Shown: positions 1-12,356 of the stretch, piece by piece
How positions within the stretch are numbered: the first letter of the stretch is position 1
How the letters are laid out: every line of letters begins with the position of its first letter
Source of the DNA: Hyalella azteca
Taxonomy: Eukaryota > Arthropoda > Malacostraca > Amphipoda > Hyalellidae
Assembly: GCF_000764305.2 (NCBI RefSeq)
Contig: NW_025947279.1
Location: forward strand, 1 to 64,000
Direction: 5' to 3'
Length of the DNA stretch: 64,000 nucleotides
The notes under the pieces: generated by a model
Told to the model about the DNA's origin: nothing
Database searches by the model: none
Seen by the model: only the letters and a program-made list of their open reading frames with translations
Position numbers and translations under genes: made by a program

Positions 1-266
1 CCTCGCTCGCGTCACAGCTCAGTGACCCTCGGAGTCGGTGTAGGCCACCATCAGAGGCGTTAAGGTCGGGGCCCTGATCATTGACATGAAACCATTCCCT
101 GTTTTTAATTAATAAAATCAATTCTTTTTTTTGTTGGAATGGTGAGTGTGGGAGGCCTGTATAAAAAACAAATTTAAACAACCCTTCCTCATTTTATATT
201 TACCTTAACAATTAAAAAATCTAGGCGAATGACTGATCGCGATAATAAATAGAAATTATAACACCA
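1..266. other. Unassigned flank, no gene seen
   Basis: AT-rich sequence with a short GC-rich start. I see no open exon, RNA gene or repeat unit here. Because an adapter-marked join lies at 2551-2570, this flank and everything up to that point may come from another place in the genome. Confidence 0.5.
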
Positions 267-1139
267 GGGGCCGTATTTTCAAAACTTCGTAACTTTTTGT
301 ACTTCCGACAAAAAAGTTACGTGTTACGTAAGTACACCCTAATTTTGGTATTATCAAAACATTCGTACGTAAGACTTAGCTAAAAGCGCACTATCAAAAC
401 CATCTGGCCAACTGACCAATCAGAGGCTTTGGATTTGTTTACATTCTGTGAACTTCGATGGCGGGAATCGATGCCTTCGATTGTATCGACTATCGAATGC
501 TGTCTGTCGGTATTGCTACTTGTTGGCCCAAAAAAGCCGTTTTAAAATAGTTATGAAGTCTTTTTAATAAACAGCGTGAGTTGAAGAAGAAGAATGTGTA
601 CGGAGCTAAAAATTATGGTTGGCAGAGATATAAAGTACCGACTAGAAGGAAAGAATGATGAGAGTTGGGTATATAAAATATAACGTGATATCCATTTGCT
701 TGTAAAATATAACGTAAAAGGAAAACAAAATCAGTTTCTGGCATTAACTCAATTGAATTTTTTTCCAATAGCGCTGTTTAGCACGATCACATTTTGATCG
801 TGCAAATGTTGCACGATCAAGTAGTGGAGATATCACAAGTAGAGCCATCATTCTATGCGTGTATAATCCGCGCTGTCGGATTATTGACAAAATTCTATCA
901 CAAGTCAAGGTGTTGCTACTTGCTAGTAAATTAATAGTTTCCTATCGCTTCAGCAGACACTCTAAACTAAACTTATGGGGAACTTAACTTACGACACCTC
1001 CGAGCAGGCGTACAGTTACGTTACGTATCTTCCCGCACAAATGTTTTGATAATACCACCTCTAGAGTTACGTCATCAAGTCAGCACTTACGCCACAACGT
1101 CGATTTTGCGTATTTACGAAGTTTTGATAATACGGCCCC
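267..1139. mobile_element. Non-autonomous inverted-repeat element, family 1, copy 1
   Basis: The left end reads GGGGCCGTATTTTCAAAAC and the right end, on the other strand, reads GGGGCCGTATTATCAAAAC, so the ends are terminal inverted repeats. The next bases continue the similarity (CTTCGTAA at both ends), and the ends are rich in short ACGTAAC-type blocks. No transposase frame is visible in 873 bp, so it would need to be moved by another element. Related copies lie at 2741-3537 (inverted, one end missing) and 19116-20042, with a fragment near 45708. No clear target-site duplication is visible, so the superfamily is left open. Confidence 0.75.
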
Positions 1140-2068
1140 AGAGCTAACAAGCTTTAGTCCTACGCAACTCACCGGCTAAACAGTAAAACGAGAAGCGGCA
1201 AGTGCGCGTTCCTCCACGACTGAGATAGCAGTGCAGCAAGTATGCCGGCACGCATGACGTGACGTGTAAGTTTAGCGGAAAGTAAATTTATAGCGAGCTT
1301 TCCCTCACATAGGGTATGGCTGGAAAAGATTGATGGCAAACCTAACTCCAAATCGAGAAGATTCAAGGAGAGTCTGCCGCGTTCATCGAGTAAACACCTA
1401 TAGTGTCTTACGTCCTTGATGGGCTTTGATTGTGTAAAAGCTAACTTGCAAGTAATCGTTTAGAATTAATTACAAACAGGGCCTGGACTGTACTTCTATA
1501 TATACCGCGAGTATATAAACCAAGGGTACGTCCGGCACTAAGAACCCGGCTGGCTTTCTCGCCCCTCCCCCCTCCTCTTCTCTTCACGAGAAGAGGCTGT
1601 AGGCAGGAGTAGGTTTGTGAGCCAGCCTAGGCCTGAATTTATTCATTATTTATTAATATTAATCTATTCAGTAACAATCATGTAACATGTTAAATATTAT
1701 TCCTTTTCCTCAATAAATTTATTATTTTCTTTGTGCTATTAGCCCAGTCAGTCAGAATTCTTGTATTGCTCAGCTTTATTCATAAAATTAATCATTGTAT
1801 ATTTGTATTTGCCATCAATTAAAAAAAATATATATATTTTTCTTTAGCTTTGTTTTGCTTTAAACATGAATCATTGATTCCTATTTCCTTGTATTGTTAA
1901 ACTAAATTTATATAAGCATTTCACCTGTCAATAACCCTAAATTATCTTGCTTTGTTCAACTTTAATTATCTGCTCTGTCATTGTATTATATATTTATTCT
2001 ATCCTAGCCTCGATTTCATGTTTGTTGTTTATAGTGTGATAACAGTGTTAAAATAAAGTACAGGCACT
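1140..2068. other. Gene-free stretch before the retroelement-like ORF
   Basis: No exon is convincing. A TATA-like run (tatataccgcgagtatataaa) lies near 1500-1520 and a pyrimidine-rich stretch with a short hairpin near 1560-1600. Since 2069 starts a retroelement-like frame, part of this could be that element's 5' untranslated region, but this cannot be shown from one copy. Confidence 0.3.
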
Positions 2069-2550
2069 ATGTCAGAGTCTGCATCAGATGATGTCAGTGA
2101 CATGCTTAATAGTGATAATGAGAACATCATGCTGGAAACACCATCACAAGGCTCTACTGGCGCAACTGGCCCTCCTCTCCAGCTTGGAACAGGCCCTCAC
2201 CCACTCTCAGACGAGGACATTACTTGCTACCAACCACAACCCAGGGCACCTGAAGCCAACGCAACAGATGGACCACGCATCAGCTCTACCAAAGCTTCCC
2301 TTAAATACAGTGGGCGCAAACGACCAATTGCAACAGAATCCGAACAAGAATCAGATAGCTTCATCAGCCCACCTGCTACAAATAGACAAAAAACCTATAG
2401 ACCTGCAGAACCTATGCAGCTCAAATCCTTTCCTACAAATGCAAGTGCAGAATCATCTGGAAACAACAGCACTGTAATAATTAAACAACTACCTCCCGAT
2501 ACAAAAAAAATCTCCCTGGATCCTATTTCAGTGGCAAAAGAATTAGAAAA
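2069..2550 (+). CDS. N-terminal fragment of a retroelement ORF1-like (gag-like) protein, cut by an assembly join
   Basis: A 160-codon frame opens with MSESASDDVSDML and stays open to the N at 2551. It is polar, rich in Ser, Pro, Thr and acidic residues, with no signal peptide, as in the disordered N-terminus of non-LTR retrotransposon ORF1 proteins. Near the end, VIIKQLPPDTKKISLDPISV resembles the segment that starts the folded nucleic-acid-binding part of Jockey/I-type ORF1 proteins; this likeness is from memory of the family pattern, not an alignment. The frame does not continue in any sensible way past the adapter, so the protein is truncated by the assembly. It could also be an ordinary host exon. 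No zinc knuckles or reverse transcriptase are present. Confidence 0.35.
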
Positions 2551-2570
2551 NAGATGTGTATAAGAGACAG
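2551..2570. other. Sequencing-adapter remnant (Tn5 mosaic end) at an ambiguous base
   Basis: The single N at 2551 is followed by AGATGTGTATAAGAGACAG, which is exactly the 19-base Tn5 mosaic end used in Nextera-type libraries. It is also half of the mate-pair circularisation junction. This is library sequence, not genome. It marks a possible chimeric join between the left part (retroelement-like ORF) and the right part. Confidence 0.95.
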
Positions 2571-2740
2571 TGTCTGAGCAGCGGCTCTTGCTTGTGGATG
2601 TTTTCTTGTGCCATGTTTGCCCTGTTTTCCACAGTTTGCATCCTGAGCCACTGTATCCACTGACCTACTATAAACAAGAATTCAGTGGTTACCTACTCAG
2701 AAGAATTTAAACACAATACAGGCTCTCAGGCCCAACGGCC

Positions 2741-3537
2741 TGCTCGGAGGTGTCGTAAGTGGAGTTACGTAGACGTTTTGAGTGTGCCGAAGCAATATAA
2801 AACTATTGATTTACTTGCAACACGGTGAATTGTGATAGAATTTTGCCAATAATTCAACATAGGCATAATATGTGATCGTGCTTAACGGTGCTTTTTGAGA
2901 AAAAATTTCAATTAAGTTATGCCAGCTAATTTCTTTTCCTTTTGTGCTCTAATTTGCAAGCAAATCTTGATATTCGTATCTAAGAGTTTTATGATTATTC
3001 ACTAAAATAATATCTTCATGACTTTTTGATTCAAAACTAAGTGGAGTTTGACAAGCCAACCATTTTTCTAGCTACGTACACAAATTCCTTTCTTTCTCCG
3101 CTTATAGTTGAACACTCACAAGAACTCCAACTCACAAAATGTTCTAAATTCTAGGTTTCTTTCTCTAAAAAGTCCTCAAATTTTGAATGGGAAAAATGTA
3201 ATTTTTTGCCTTGATTGCGAAAAATTACAATCAATGCGTTGTCATTGCTATTTAGACAACGTCTCACTCATTTCTCCATATGCTCCCTAGTCAGTCAACG
3301 CAGATGACGCTGACACAATACAACCTCCTTTCATCCACGCGCACTGCGTACTGAGTCGAGGAGCTAGGAATGGCAAATTCGAAGCCTCTGATTGGTCAGC
3401 TAGTTGGATGGTTTTGATAATACCTTTTCAGATGAGTCTTGCGTAAGACAGTTTTGTTAATGCCAAATTTTGCCTGACTTGCGTAAGTACGAAAAGTTAC
3501 GTGTACTTAGCGAAGTTTCGTTAATCTCTGCCCTGAA
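2741..3537. mobile_element. Family 1 inverted-repeat element, copy 2, inverted and truncated
   Basis: GCCTGCTCGGAGGTGTCGTA at the left is the reverse complement of bases near 990-1010 in copy 1, and the right end (acgtgtacttagcgaagtttcgttaa) is the reverse complement of the copy 1 left terminus with substitutions. About 130 bp of the end that would lie at the left is missing. Internal blocks shared with copies 1 and 3 (the gattggtcagctagttggatggttttgataa region) confirm the relationship. Confidence 0.6.
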
Positions 3538-3539
3538 GT

Positions 3540-3775
3540 AATTGTCGGGATAGAGGTAGGACTTAGGAGTCGCATTTGGGGTGGGTGTAAAGTTAGGACT
3601 GGGGGCGAAGGTAGGAGCAGAGGTGGGGGTGGGACTCAGAGCAAGGGCAAGGGTGGGAGTGGGGTTTTAGCTTATGGCATTTTTAGGGCTAGGGAAAGGA
3701 GAGGGGGAGGTGGCATGGGAGGCAGAGGGGGCAAGGCTGTTGGGGGGAAGTGGAGGTGGCCGTACTGGGTATGAC
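3540..3775. repeat. G-rich low-complexity stretch
   Basis: Runs of GGG and GGTGGG alternate with A-containing spacers for about 230 bp (for example gtgggggtgggact, ggggaagtggaggtgg). The C-rich strand has almost no Gs. It looks like an expanded degenerate minisatellite, and the many G-runs could fold as G-quadruplexes. Confidence 0.6.
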
Positions 3776-4753
3776 TATGCCTAACATTCATGGCTGACAG
3801 AAACTTTATTTTACTAAACCGCATTCTTTCAGAACGCCATGTTTGTATTCATATGAAACTCTAGCCTGATCAAGTCTCACGAGGAAGTAAAGTGGAAGCT
3901 CTGTGCACTGCAGGTGGATAAACAAACGACATTTGTTGCATTGAATAGCTAATGCTGTTTTACAAGACAAACGGCAGATTGCACACTAACTTCTGTTAGT
4001 GGGCGCAGTCAGAACACATTTTGTCATAATACCGTGTTTTTTCTAATTCGTTTATCTAATTGCACTAATTCAGTTATTAGAGTATCAATATTTCATTGGA
4101 TAGTCAGTTCAAAAGGCTTCACTATTTATAAACTAGTCTTGCCCTAGCTACACTATCGCTTCCTGTTAGGGATCCTCGGTTAAAAAATTTTGGCCGCGGC
4201 AGCAGGCACGACCTGACGACCAGATACAAGTAATAATATTTAGCTCAGGCGTGGACTCAGATGCACACTTTCCGCACCATTGATTAACTCAAGAGTCTCA
4301 GCTGCATCACTGTGTTTCTTAAAATAACCAATTATATGTGTCTTTCATGCTTTGCTATCACTTATTCACTTTTTACTGAAAAAAATTCTATTTTCAACTT
4401 GAATGTGTGATTGTTGAATTGAGTGCTTGTTGAGGTTTAATCTAGCAAATCCGAGACCGAAAGTTTTGTTATAAATTACAAAATTTGGAAGTATTAGACT
4501 GGCCTGAACACTTTCAACTTGCTTCCATGCACACTTCTAGTGTCGCAGTGAGTTCACTGATCTACCAAGATCACTTCAATGGATTTATAACAAGAGAGCT
4601 CAGAGTTTGAGAATAGCAAAACCAGCTCAAAACTCAAAAACCGACGTACATTCAGGCCCGCGGCAACAAATTTCAAGCGGAGCGACGCACGGCCTATAGG
4701 CACCACGTCCAGGAAGGGACTGCCTGCTTATGAGCAATTTGAGCATGCATGCC
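3776..4753. other. Gene-free stretch
   Basis: No exon with matching splice sites, no RNA gene and no clear repeat was found on either strand. Confidence 0.4.
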
Positions 4754-4756
4754 TAA

Positions 4757-5812
4757 AGGCCCGTTTCCACTACGGGACTGATTCTGAAGGATTGAGATTG
4801 GCCTGAAACCAATAAGCCACATGGCTGGACTTGAAAGCTGGCGTGCGCGTTTCCACTACGTGCGTGTGCTGGGATTGAGACTGACCGTCTGGGCTACCGC
4901 ACTCGCTGGCTTTTGAAGATAGATTATGCTGCCGCTCTTGCTTTTATTAGCAGTTGTCACTTTGCGCAGGAGGAAACAAAGATCTATTTACCTAATAGCA
5001 GTTATGAAACTCAAGAATGGTTTCAAAATTTTCATAAACATAGTTTATCCGTGTAATAACATGCATTCACCAAGGGATTAAGAAACAGCATTCATTATCT
5101 TATTATACCTTTAATGTGTCGAGAAAATTAAATGTAATAAATACGTCACAATGTTTAACCATGTCGGATTTTTGGTCTATATATTAAGATAGGTATCATA
5201 GCGTGCTTCACAAATGCTACTACTATTCTTGGTTAATGTGTTTATTTACTATTTACTGAGTATACATACACTGTAAGTACAATAAGATAATTAAGATTTT
5301 TTAATTGACGGACGGGTGAATCTATGTCAATAAACAGATAAAATCGGTCATTGAGAAGTTAGAAAGTATTATTTCCATTTTTCGATGTTCGTGGATGGAT
5401 ATAATTTCTCCATTTCTTTACTTATTTTCTCTAATTCTCAAGACTTTGTCTCTGTAAAAAGAGCTTTCTACTTGCCAGAAGCAAGGTGCCTCTATATATA
5501 AATCGATAAGCCTTTCAGCGAGATCTCTGCTCTTGTCTCCGTCGTGCGACAAGGTCAGTTAAGCAAAGAGGCAGGCAATGGTGCGTCTATTGGAGCGCCA
5601 GGCCAGCCCAGCGCACAACCTCCTTGAACGAAAGTCACTGCGACACTGCCGCTTGCCCGTCACACAAGTCCAGTAAAAGATTGAACAGCGCTTGACTCCC
5701 CGACAGAGTCCCCGTCACTCAAGTCTCGATGGTCGGGACTGCCTCAGTCCGGACTGAAAAAGCCAGTTTTTCAATCGTCAGTCTCGCTGAGTCTCATAGT
5801 GGAAACGGGCCT
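4757..5812. mobile_element. PIF/Harbinger-like non-autonomous DNA element with TAA target duplication
   Basis: The left end AGGCCCGTTTCCACTA (from 4757) and the right end TAGTGGAAACGGGCCT (to 5812) are perfect inverted repeats. TAA at 4754-4756 and TAA at 5813-5815 flank them, as expected for the three-base TWA target duplication of PIF/Harbinger elements. A second gtttccactacg block at about 4849 shows a sub-terminal repeat. The 1056 bp inside hold no transposase frame. A TATA-like tatatataaatcgataag lies near 5493. Assignment to the superfamily rests on target size only. Confidence 0.75.
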
Positions 5813-5815
5813 TAA

Positions 5816-8800
5816 TAAGCTTTGGCTAAAGACTTAAGCAGCCCATAGAAGATCAATATTTTATCATAATTTTCATGAACCTCTAGGAGCGCATTGAAAG
5901 GTGCGAAACTGAGTGCACGATTTTATCATACTGAGAATATGTTGCGCGAGCTGATTGATATTTCATCGTTTGGGTGTAAATTTACGCAATATTCTTGTCT
6001 CGAACGGCCGATCCAAATATTCGTTTCAACAGAGTTCCTTTCGTGAGGACACAAGACAGAGGAAATGATTATTGAAAACGATTGTGAATAATAAATTCGA
6101 GATGCAAAGTGTAAAGGTAAGGAATTGATACATAATATGCTTATAGTTAGTATTGCAAAAAATAATAGTATCCGGAGCAACCGGAAGTACGGAAAAAATG
6201 AATGAATAGATAAGAATTGACGAAATATAATGCAACCATTGCAATTATTTTCACTTCATAAAAGTCTAGCTTGGGCTGTTTGCACGCCTGTGGATGTGAT
6301 TTCAAAATATATTTCAGTTATTTTCATAATATTTATAAATCAGTCTTTCAATATGACTGCTGGACACTGAATATTATTGCGCTAACCAAAATATTTCTGA
6401 ATAATATTGTGTGTCTAGGGCTTCCTTAACGGCACCATTAGCTTCATGCAGTGTGTGAATGACCGAAGGAGGAGCCGACTTGGAGCAGCCTAAACTGAGT
6501 TCCGTTTATCTCGTACATGTTTATAGTTTGAATATAGTTTAACGTAACGTAATAGGTAGGCACGTACCGTGCCTATTCTTTGTGCCATCAACTTTAAGTT
6601 CTGTTAGGAGATTATACCTTTACTTAGTAAAGTTTTGAAACTTGTAAGCTTTTGTCCTTCCTTCCTGCAACGGTCTTGGAGGCCTACCCTGACGCCCTAA
6701 TCCTAAAAAGTCCATGTACCCTCAGGCAGGCTGCGAGTTAGGAAAGGTGTTTGCTGGTAATACCTTCAAAAGAAATGTATCAGCTCTCATTTAATAAGCG
6801 CTACCTGAGGATCGCGATACGTGATTAAGGTCGTGAAGTATATGTAAGACACTGCTATCTAGATAACATATCTCGTAATACGGGGTGGTTATACATGAGA
6901 GTTACGACATAGATGTATAGGCTACGACATCGACCGTAAAATGGAAGAAATCAACCGACGCGTTACATCTCGGAGCGCTTATCAACTAATGAAGGGGCTC
7001 TTACTAAGGTTTCCAGCCCTTATATAAACTTCGGCTTCCGCCCACAACTAAGGTCTTGATCGCGTGATCTATCACGTGATGCTTCACAGATGCTAAGTCA
7101 TGTCTAGTATTATCCATCAATCTCTATCAGATCAAGTGAATATTACATCTCAATTACCTATGATATAATCAAATAATATGATTATAATGAATGTAATGAG
7201 ACGCCAGATTGACACCGAACACCTCCCCCTCTTTCCAGAACATCGTCCCGATCGTATGCACACATAATCAAGAAAAAATGTTGTTCAAAACCTCCGGCCA
7301 GAATCGTATCTCATACCTTAAGTATTCTGTAATGAAGGTTGTAACAGTAATATAAGGATAAAGTTCCTTCACTTGATAGTATGAAAAACCGGAGTATGGC
7401 ACTTTAAAAAAAAAATAACAAGTCAATCTCCACCGCAATTTTCCTCTCTCTTTAGAGAAAATTGTTCCTACAATTTCCATTGTAAAAATTACACACTGAA
7501 TACGTCAGATTACGGGAATGCTATTAGAATCCATATCTTCGAATATCAAAATAATGAGAGCATCATAAATCTCGAATTAAGATTATAAAACAAAATAATA
7601 AGGATTATTGAGTTCACAGAGTAATGGAAGAAATATAGATCATCGAATCTTCACCTGTAGAGAAACATCTCAAATTGACAATGAAAATTAGATCCACAAA
7701 ATAGGATTGAATCATTTGCTAATACCGAATCACTCTAACTACATACATTACCTTTGCACGTAAAACATTTATAACACATTTATTATCGGTGAGCTTTCAT
7801 TAAATCGCAGAGAAAATTGCTTGTACGAAATTCTGCATGTTTCTCAAAATCATAAAATTATAATGATATGAACGCATCATAAAAATCAATATTAGCATCG
7901 GTCTGTTTCATTAATTTTATTACATTGTTTATGCAAATGCCAGCAAAATAACAAACACTTTAACTTGAATGATCAATAAGCTATTAATTGCTAATCTAAT
8001 ACGGATGCTTATTGATTTATGAGTTAATAGAGAGTTAATCAACACTTTTAAATTGATATGCAACTCAAATTTTAAAGTGGAAAACATGATTCATCGTTTA
8101 TCGTGGAAACGGTGCAAAATTTGCCATCAAATAATTTACGGTTTAATACAGTAAAAACAAGACCGTTTAAAAAAGAACATTCTGCTTTCAAATGACGTTA
8201 ACATGTCAATTTCAGACGTGTAAAACATTACATTTGAGTGGTAAACACGGTCATTCTATCAAATCATTTGTCATTCGCAGCGCTTAATTGAAATACAATA
8301 TAATATTTGAACAAACAACGTCTCATCAATATTCAAACGTCGTTCGAATAAATGGCAAAATGTAGATACATACATGAGCAATTAGATATTTTAACAGTAA
8401 AGTTGTCAAGTTTTAACTTCGATTCGTCACACTTGAATGTTCTCAGTGACAAAAATAACCAACGCAAGACAAACCAAGAAGCCACCAGAAGCGCTGCGAA
8501 TAAACAACCAGCAACCCATTCAGGTAGTGTCGAAAGTATACGGTCGGACTCATTAGCCATGGTTGAATTAATATAATTTCAACCATGTCATTAGCAGCAG
8601 TACGGCCAGGAGCTGACAGCTAATTCACTAACATATAAACCATCACAGACATTGCGAATTACGGTCGTTGACAATTTACGACCTTGCGCAACTTGAAATA
8701 TCTTTCGAGATTACAGCTACAGTATTACAACAGCGGTACGGCTACATCAATTGGAACATCATTACGGCAGGATACCTTTGTGGTCGATACGGTCACGGCA

Positions 8801-10169
8801 TTGCAACCGTACCACCACGGACCAACACACTACTAGGAAACGTTTCCAGTTAAAGTAATGTAAGTACGAACAGCGGTCAGAGATTTGTAATTTAGGACCT
8901 GTTGATTCAATACTTTGGTTAAGAATTAAGAATGAGGATACCTTATGGATAAAATGTCGAGTTCTGAATTTACTCGAATGTCTTATTTCTGCATAAGTTT
9001 TATAACTCAGAATGTCAATTGATTTTCGCCATTTCGATTCTAAATGTAAAAGTATTTCAATTTGACCCTCGTGCACTATATTCGCCGTGATAAATTTATC
9101 AAAAATCGCACCTTAATAATTGACCGTCTCGAACCAGATATGCTACCGATATTAATGATTCTCCAATGAACTAGGGGTGCAAAAGTAATTCAATAATATA
9201 AAAACAAATACGTATGAATAAAACCGAATTCATACAGGCTGGCGTGTGAGGCTCGCATATGACCCTCTCTTATGAGGCTGAAAAGCGTACCAGTCTCAAT
9301 AAAGATTATCATACTTCGATTTCCTATCCATGGATGTACGGAACTCCATCTATTTTTGGTTAAGTATGAACACTGTAATGTTACTTAGGTTTATAAATTC
9401 TCCTTTTAACAATATTTCTGGCGCACTGCATTATTTCTCGTGAAGCAGTTGATTATCTTCTGCATCGATCAGCATGCTGTGGACGCCAGATTATATTGGT
9501 TGTAGTCGACTATTACCGGGGATTATCGGTGGCTTGCGAGTGACCAATGTTCAGCCTTCTCTAAAGTACCTCTACTATATCATCCATGATTCATTCGCTG
9601 CACCCAGCTTCTGTCATGCCTGATGATTAAAATGCATAAGACATGAATGTCCGAGCATTCATGTTTTATGAATGCTATGATATTCATGCATGAACATGTA
9701 CGAGTTTCGGGCGTCGCAACAAACGAGCCCCTAAATAATGCAAAGTAGAAGGTTAAGCAGCAGGTCTTTACTTGTCAATTTTATTACATTACCATTACCG
9801 GAATTTGTTGGACGATTTCTCCGGAGAGGTCTTCGTCAATGGCATCTTAAGACGGTCGACTTCACGGGAGTTGCCATCGCCAATGGCAACTTGACTGTAT
9901 AGCTAGATGGTTGCTTATCAACCAACTTTAACTTATCGTGGATTCAGAGCCTTACCAGACGCCGCTTAGATCAAACGGGTCATCTACAGCGTCACCATCT
10001 TGATGCGAGGCGAGTCGATCATCTTGGATATATTTTTGTATGAAATTATATGTTATATAATATTATTGCTCTCATTTAAGCATTCAGACGAATGAGTTGG
10101 TTCGCCGAAAGTTTTGTGTCGCCAGAAACGTTTTTTTTATAATCAGTTGTCGTGTCAAGGTCAATGAAG
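5816..10169. other. Long gene-free stretch
   Basis: About 4.3 kb without a supportable gene. Frames near 8333-8576 and 8668-9076 are open on one or both strands but lack splice context, known motifs and paralogues. The minus-strand frame at 8333-8560 has one hydrophobic run but nothing that supports it as a gene. A small hairpin (ggcacgtaccgtgcc) lies near 6558. The 5' exon of the chitin-binding gene may lie here, but I could not find it. Confidence 0.4.
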
Positions 10170-10377
10170 GTAAGTTAGTTGTGGGGTTAAGTTGTTGTGT
10201 AGGCAGGGCAGTTGTGGGGTCAAGTTGTGTAGGCAGGGCAGTTGTGGGGTCAAGTTGTGTAGGCAGGGCAGTTGTGGGGTCAAGTTGTGAAGGCAGGGCA
10301 GTTGTGGGGTCAAGTTGTGTAGGCAGGGCAGTTGTGGGGTCAAGTTGTGTAGGCAGGGCAGTTGTGGGGTCAAGTTG
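10170..10377. repeat. 30-bp minisatellite, about six units
   Basis: The unit aggcagggcagttgtggggt plus caagttgtgt repeats with an exact 30-bp period from 10201 to 10377, with an imperfect unit before. Units differ by single bases (tgt/tga before the third-last unit). Because 30 is divisible by three, several frames stay open on both strands, which explains the apparent repetitive ORFs. Confidence 0.9.
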
Positions 10378-10925
10378 AAGAATGGTAGTTAAGTGCTCAA
10401 ATAATTAATTCCCTAAGTAATTCTCATTCTTTACAGAAGATTGATGTAAAATGTCTAATTGTGATGGTAATGGTACTAGTGAAAATTGTGATGGTGAGCT
10501 GAAATTCGCAATGCGTCTGCGCACCTTTCCCATCATATATTCGAAGTCCACGCTTACCAAAGACATCGAACAAAAGAGAGAAGCATGAAAAGTTCTTGCA
10601 GAAGAATTCAAAATGACTCCAGAAAAAAAAAATAAAATTCAAAACATGGTATCAAAAACAAGAAAATTAATTTTTACTTCTACGCTGTTCATCTGTTTCG
10701 CCAAGGAAAATGTCAGCCATAAGAATAACATGTTGTTCACTGAAGCGGTGCACTTTTTTATATTCATGGCATGCTGTTCCTGAGGTTTTTACGCGATGAT
10801 GCCTTTGCTGTAAGCCAAATAGATCCATAGCTGACGAAGTAAACAAGGTGAAATATACCGTAGTGTCGTCGTGAAGTGCGGTGTGTAGGACACTTCAGAT
10901 TTTTGTAGTGCACGTTATGCTTTTG

Positions 10926-11190
10926 GCCCTATTTAGCATACCAACCGTAGTGTTCCATGCCGCACTATGGCTTGTAGTGCGTAGTGCTACTTCATAGTGC
11001 TAGTGCCCTATTTAGCATACCAACCGTAGTGTTCCATGCCGCACTATGGCTTGTAGTGCGTAGTGCTACTTCAAAGTGCTAGTGCCCTATTTAGCTTGCC
11101 AACCGTAGTGTTCCATGTCGCACTAGTACCGCACTACGGCTTGTAGTGCGTAGTGCTACTTCGTAGTGCTAGTGCCCCATTTAGCATACG
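10926..11190. repeat. 79-bp tandem repeat with internal hairpins
   Basis: The block gccctatttagcataccaac starts at 10926, 11005 and 11084 (period 79), and a diverged start follows at 11174 after an 11-bp insertion. Each unit holds nested tagtgc/gcacta words that can pair (gtagtgcgtagtgctacttc). The array begins after gtgcggtgtgtaggacactt. No coding potential. Confidence 0.85.
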
Positions 11191-11419
11191 GGCCACTGTC
11201 TGCTTAAATCTTAGGTATTAATCTTTTCGTCTCTTATGACTCCGAAACGTTTTCAATATCGGCAGGGTGAATTTGCTTAGCATTTTCTTTGTTTTTTAAT
11301 TCCTTAATAATTATTGAATTGTGAAGCATTTTTTGGCCCTTTTTGTGAGCTGCCTTGGCCGTTTTTGATGCCACCTGGCAACACCTCGACCCACTGGGGT
11401 CGTATCGCACTCCACGTGT

Positions 11420-11586
11420 AAAATATAACTCGGTACTCACTACAGTGAGTGACAGAGAGCGCATTTTCTCGTAGACGAAAACGTGAGGTCACGGATGGAC
11501 AGACAAACAGACAGATGAACGGACGGACGGACGGACATGGCGAGCACAATAGTGCATTTTTCCATAAATGAGAGAATTAGCTAAAA
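11420..11586. repeat. Short dispersed palindromic repeat, copy a
   Basis: An about 165-bp module: aaatataact, then a palindrome of the ACTCACTGCAGTGAGT type (here with one change, ctacag), then gacagagagcgcattttctc, a GACA/GACGGA microsatellite, and cataaatgag at the end. Five more copies occur at 21277, 42737, 53200 (inverted), 58609 (short) and 59714 (inverted). Confidence 0.85.
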
Positions 11587-12356
11587 AGGACGATTTGATA
11601 AATCGCTGCAATAAAGTTTGTTTAGCAATAATATTTTATTCTGTCAAGCCTGTCATACGCCTGGTCCTGTTCATCAGTCAGTGTTTGGGCAGTGAAATAT
11701 GCAGTTTTTTCTTTCGTCTATTTTGATACAAATAAAAATTATAGCATCTCATGTTGAATCGATTATTCGGTTTTACTGTATAAAGGATGGCATTCATTCT
11801 GAGATTCGATGGGTTTTCCGATGCGTGAAAGAAATATTGATTTTATTTTTACACTGAAAATTTAAGTTTCATCCATATGCTTCAGTAGTAATGTGAAGCA
11901 TCTGCAATATTAATAACTCCCGTTAGATTTTCACCTAACTATTAGTAAAAATTAGTTACTGTAATATGTACACGCTTCGTTGCCATAATTCATTCCCCAA
12001 TCTCCACAAAATTCATATTATACAAGAAGCATTTCGCCAAACATTGAGTGGCGCTGTTAATTTCTGCAAGGTGGCACATATGTCTTTCAATTCAGCACAT
12101 TTATATTAGCGCAGAGTATCCCGTGCTGATTAGGGCAGAGTGACATTTACTCAATTGATACATAGCATTCAGATTTAAGTCGATGCAAATTAATACTTCG
12201 ATTTCATTACAGAACAGTCCATTTAAATTATTACTCAGTATCTCGTTATATATATTTAATACAGAGTTGCTCATTAAAAATCAATACAACTGATTACTCT
12301 TAATTTCTCACTTCAAATAATTACTTACAGCACTGAAATGAGTTCATTGTTTCCAG
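11587..12356. other. Gene-free stretch upstream of the chitin-binding gene exons
   Basis: AT-rich, no exon recognised. The missing signal-peptide exon of the downstream gene was looked for here and not found. Confidence 0.4.

Noticed and set aside
8333..8576. Frames on both strands, one with a hydrophobic segment
   Set aside because: Two overlapping antisense frames, neither with splice context, known motif or paralogue; likely chance.
10097..10378. Repetitive proteins open on both strands
   Set aside because: They are by-products of a 30-bp minisatellite whose period is divisible by three; no splice sites, signal peptide or independent support.
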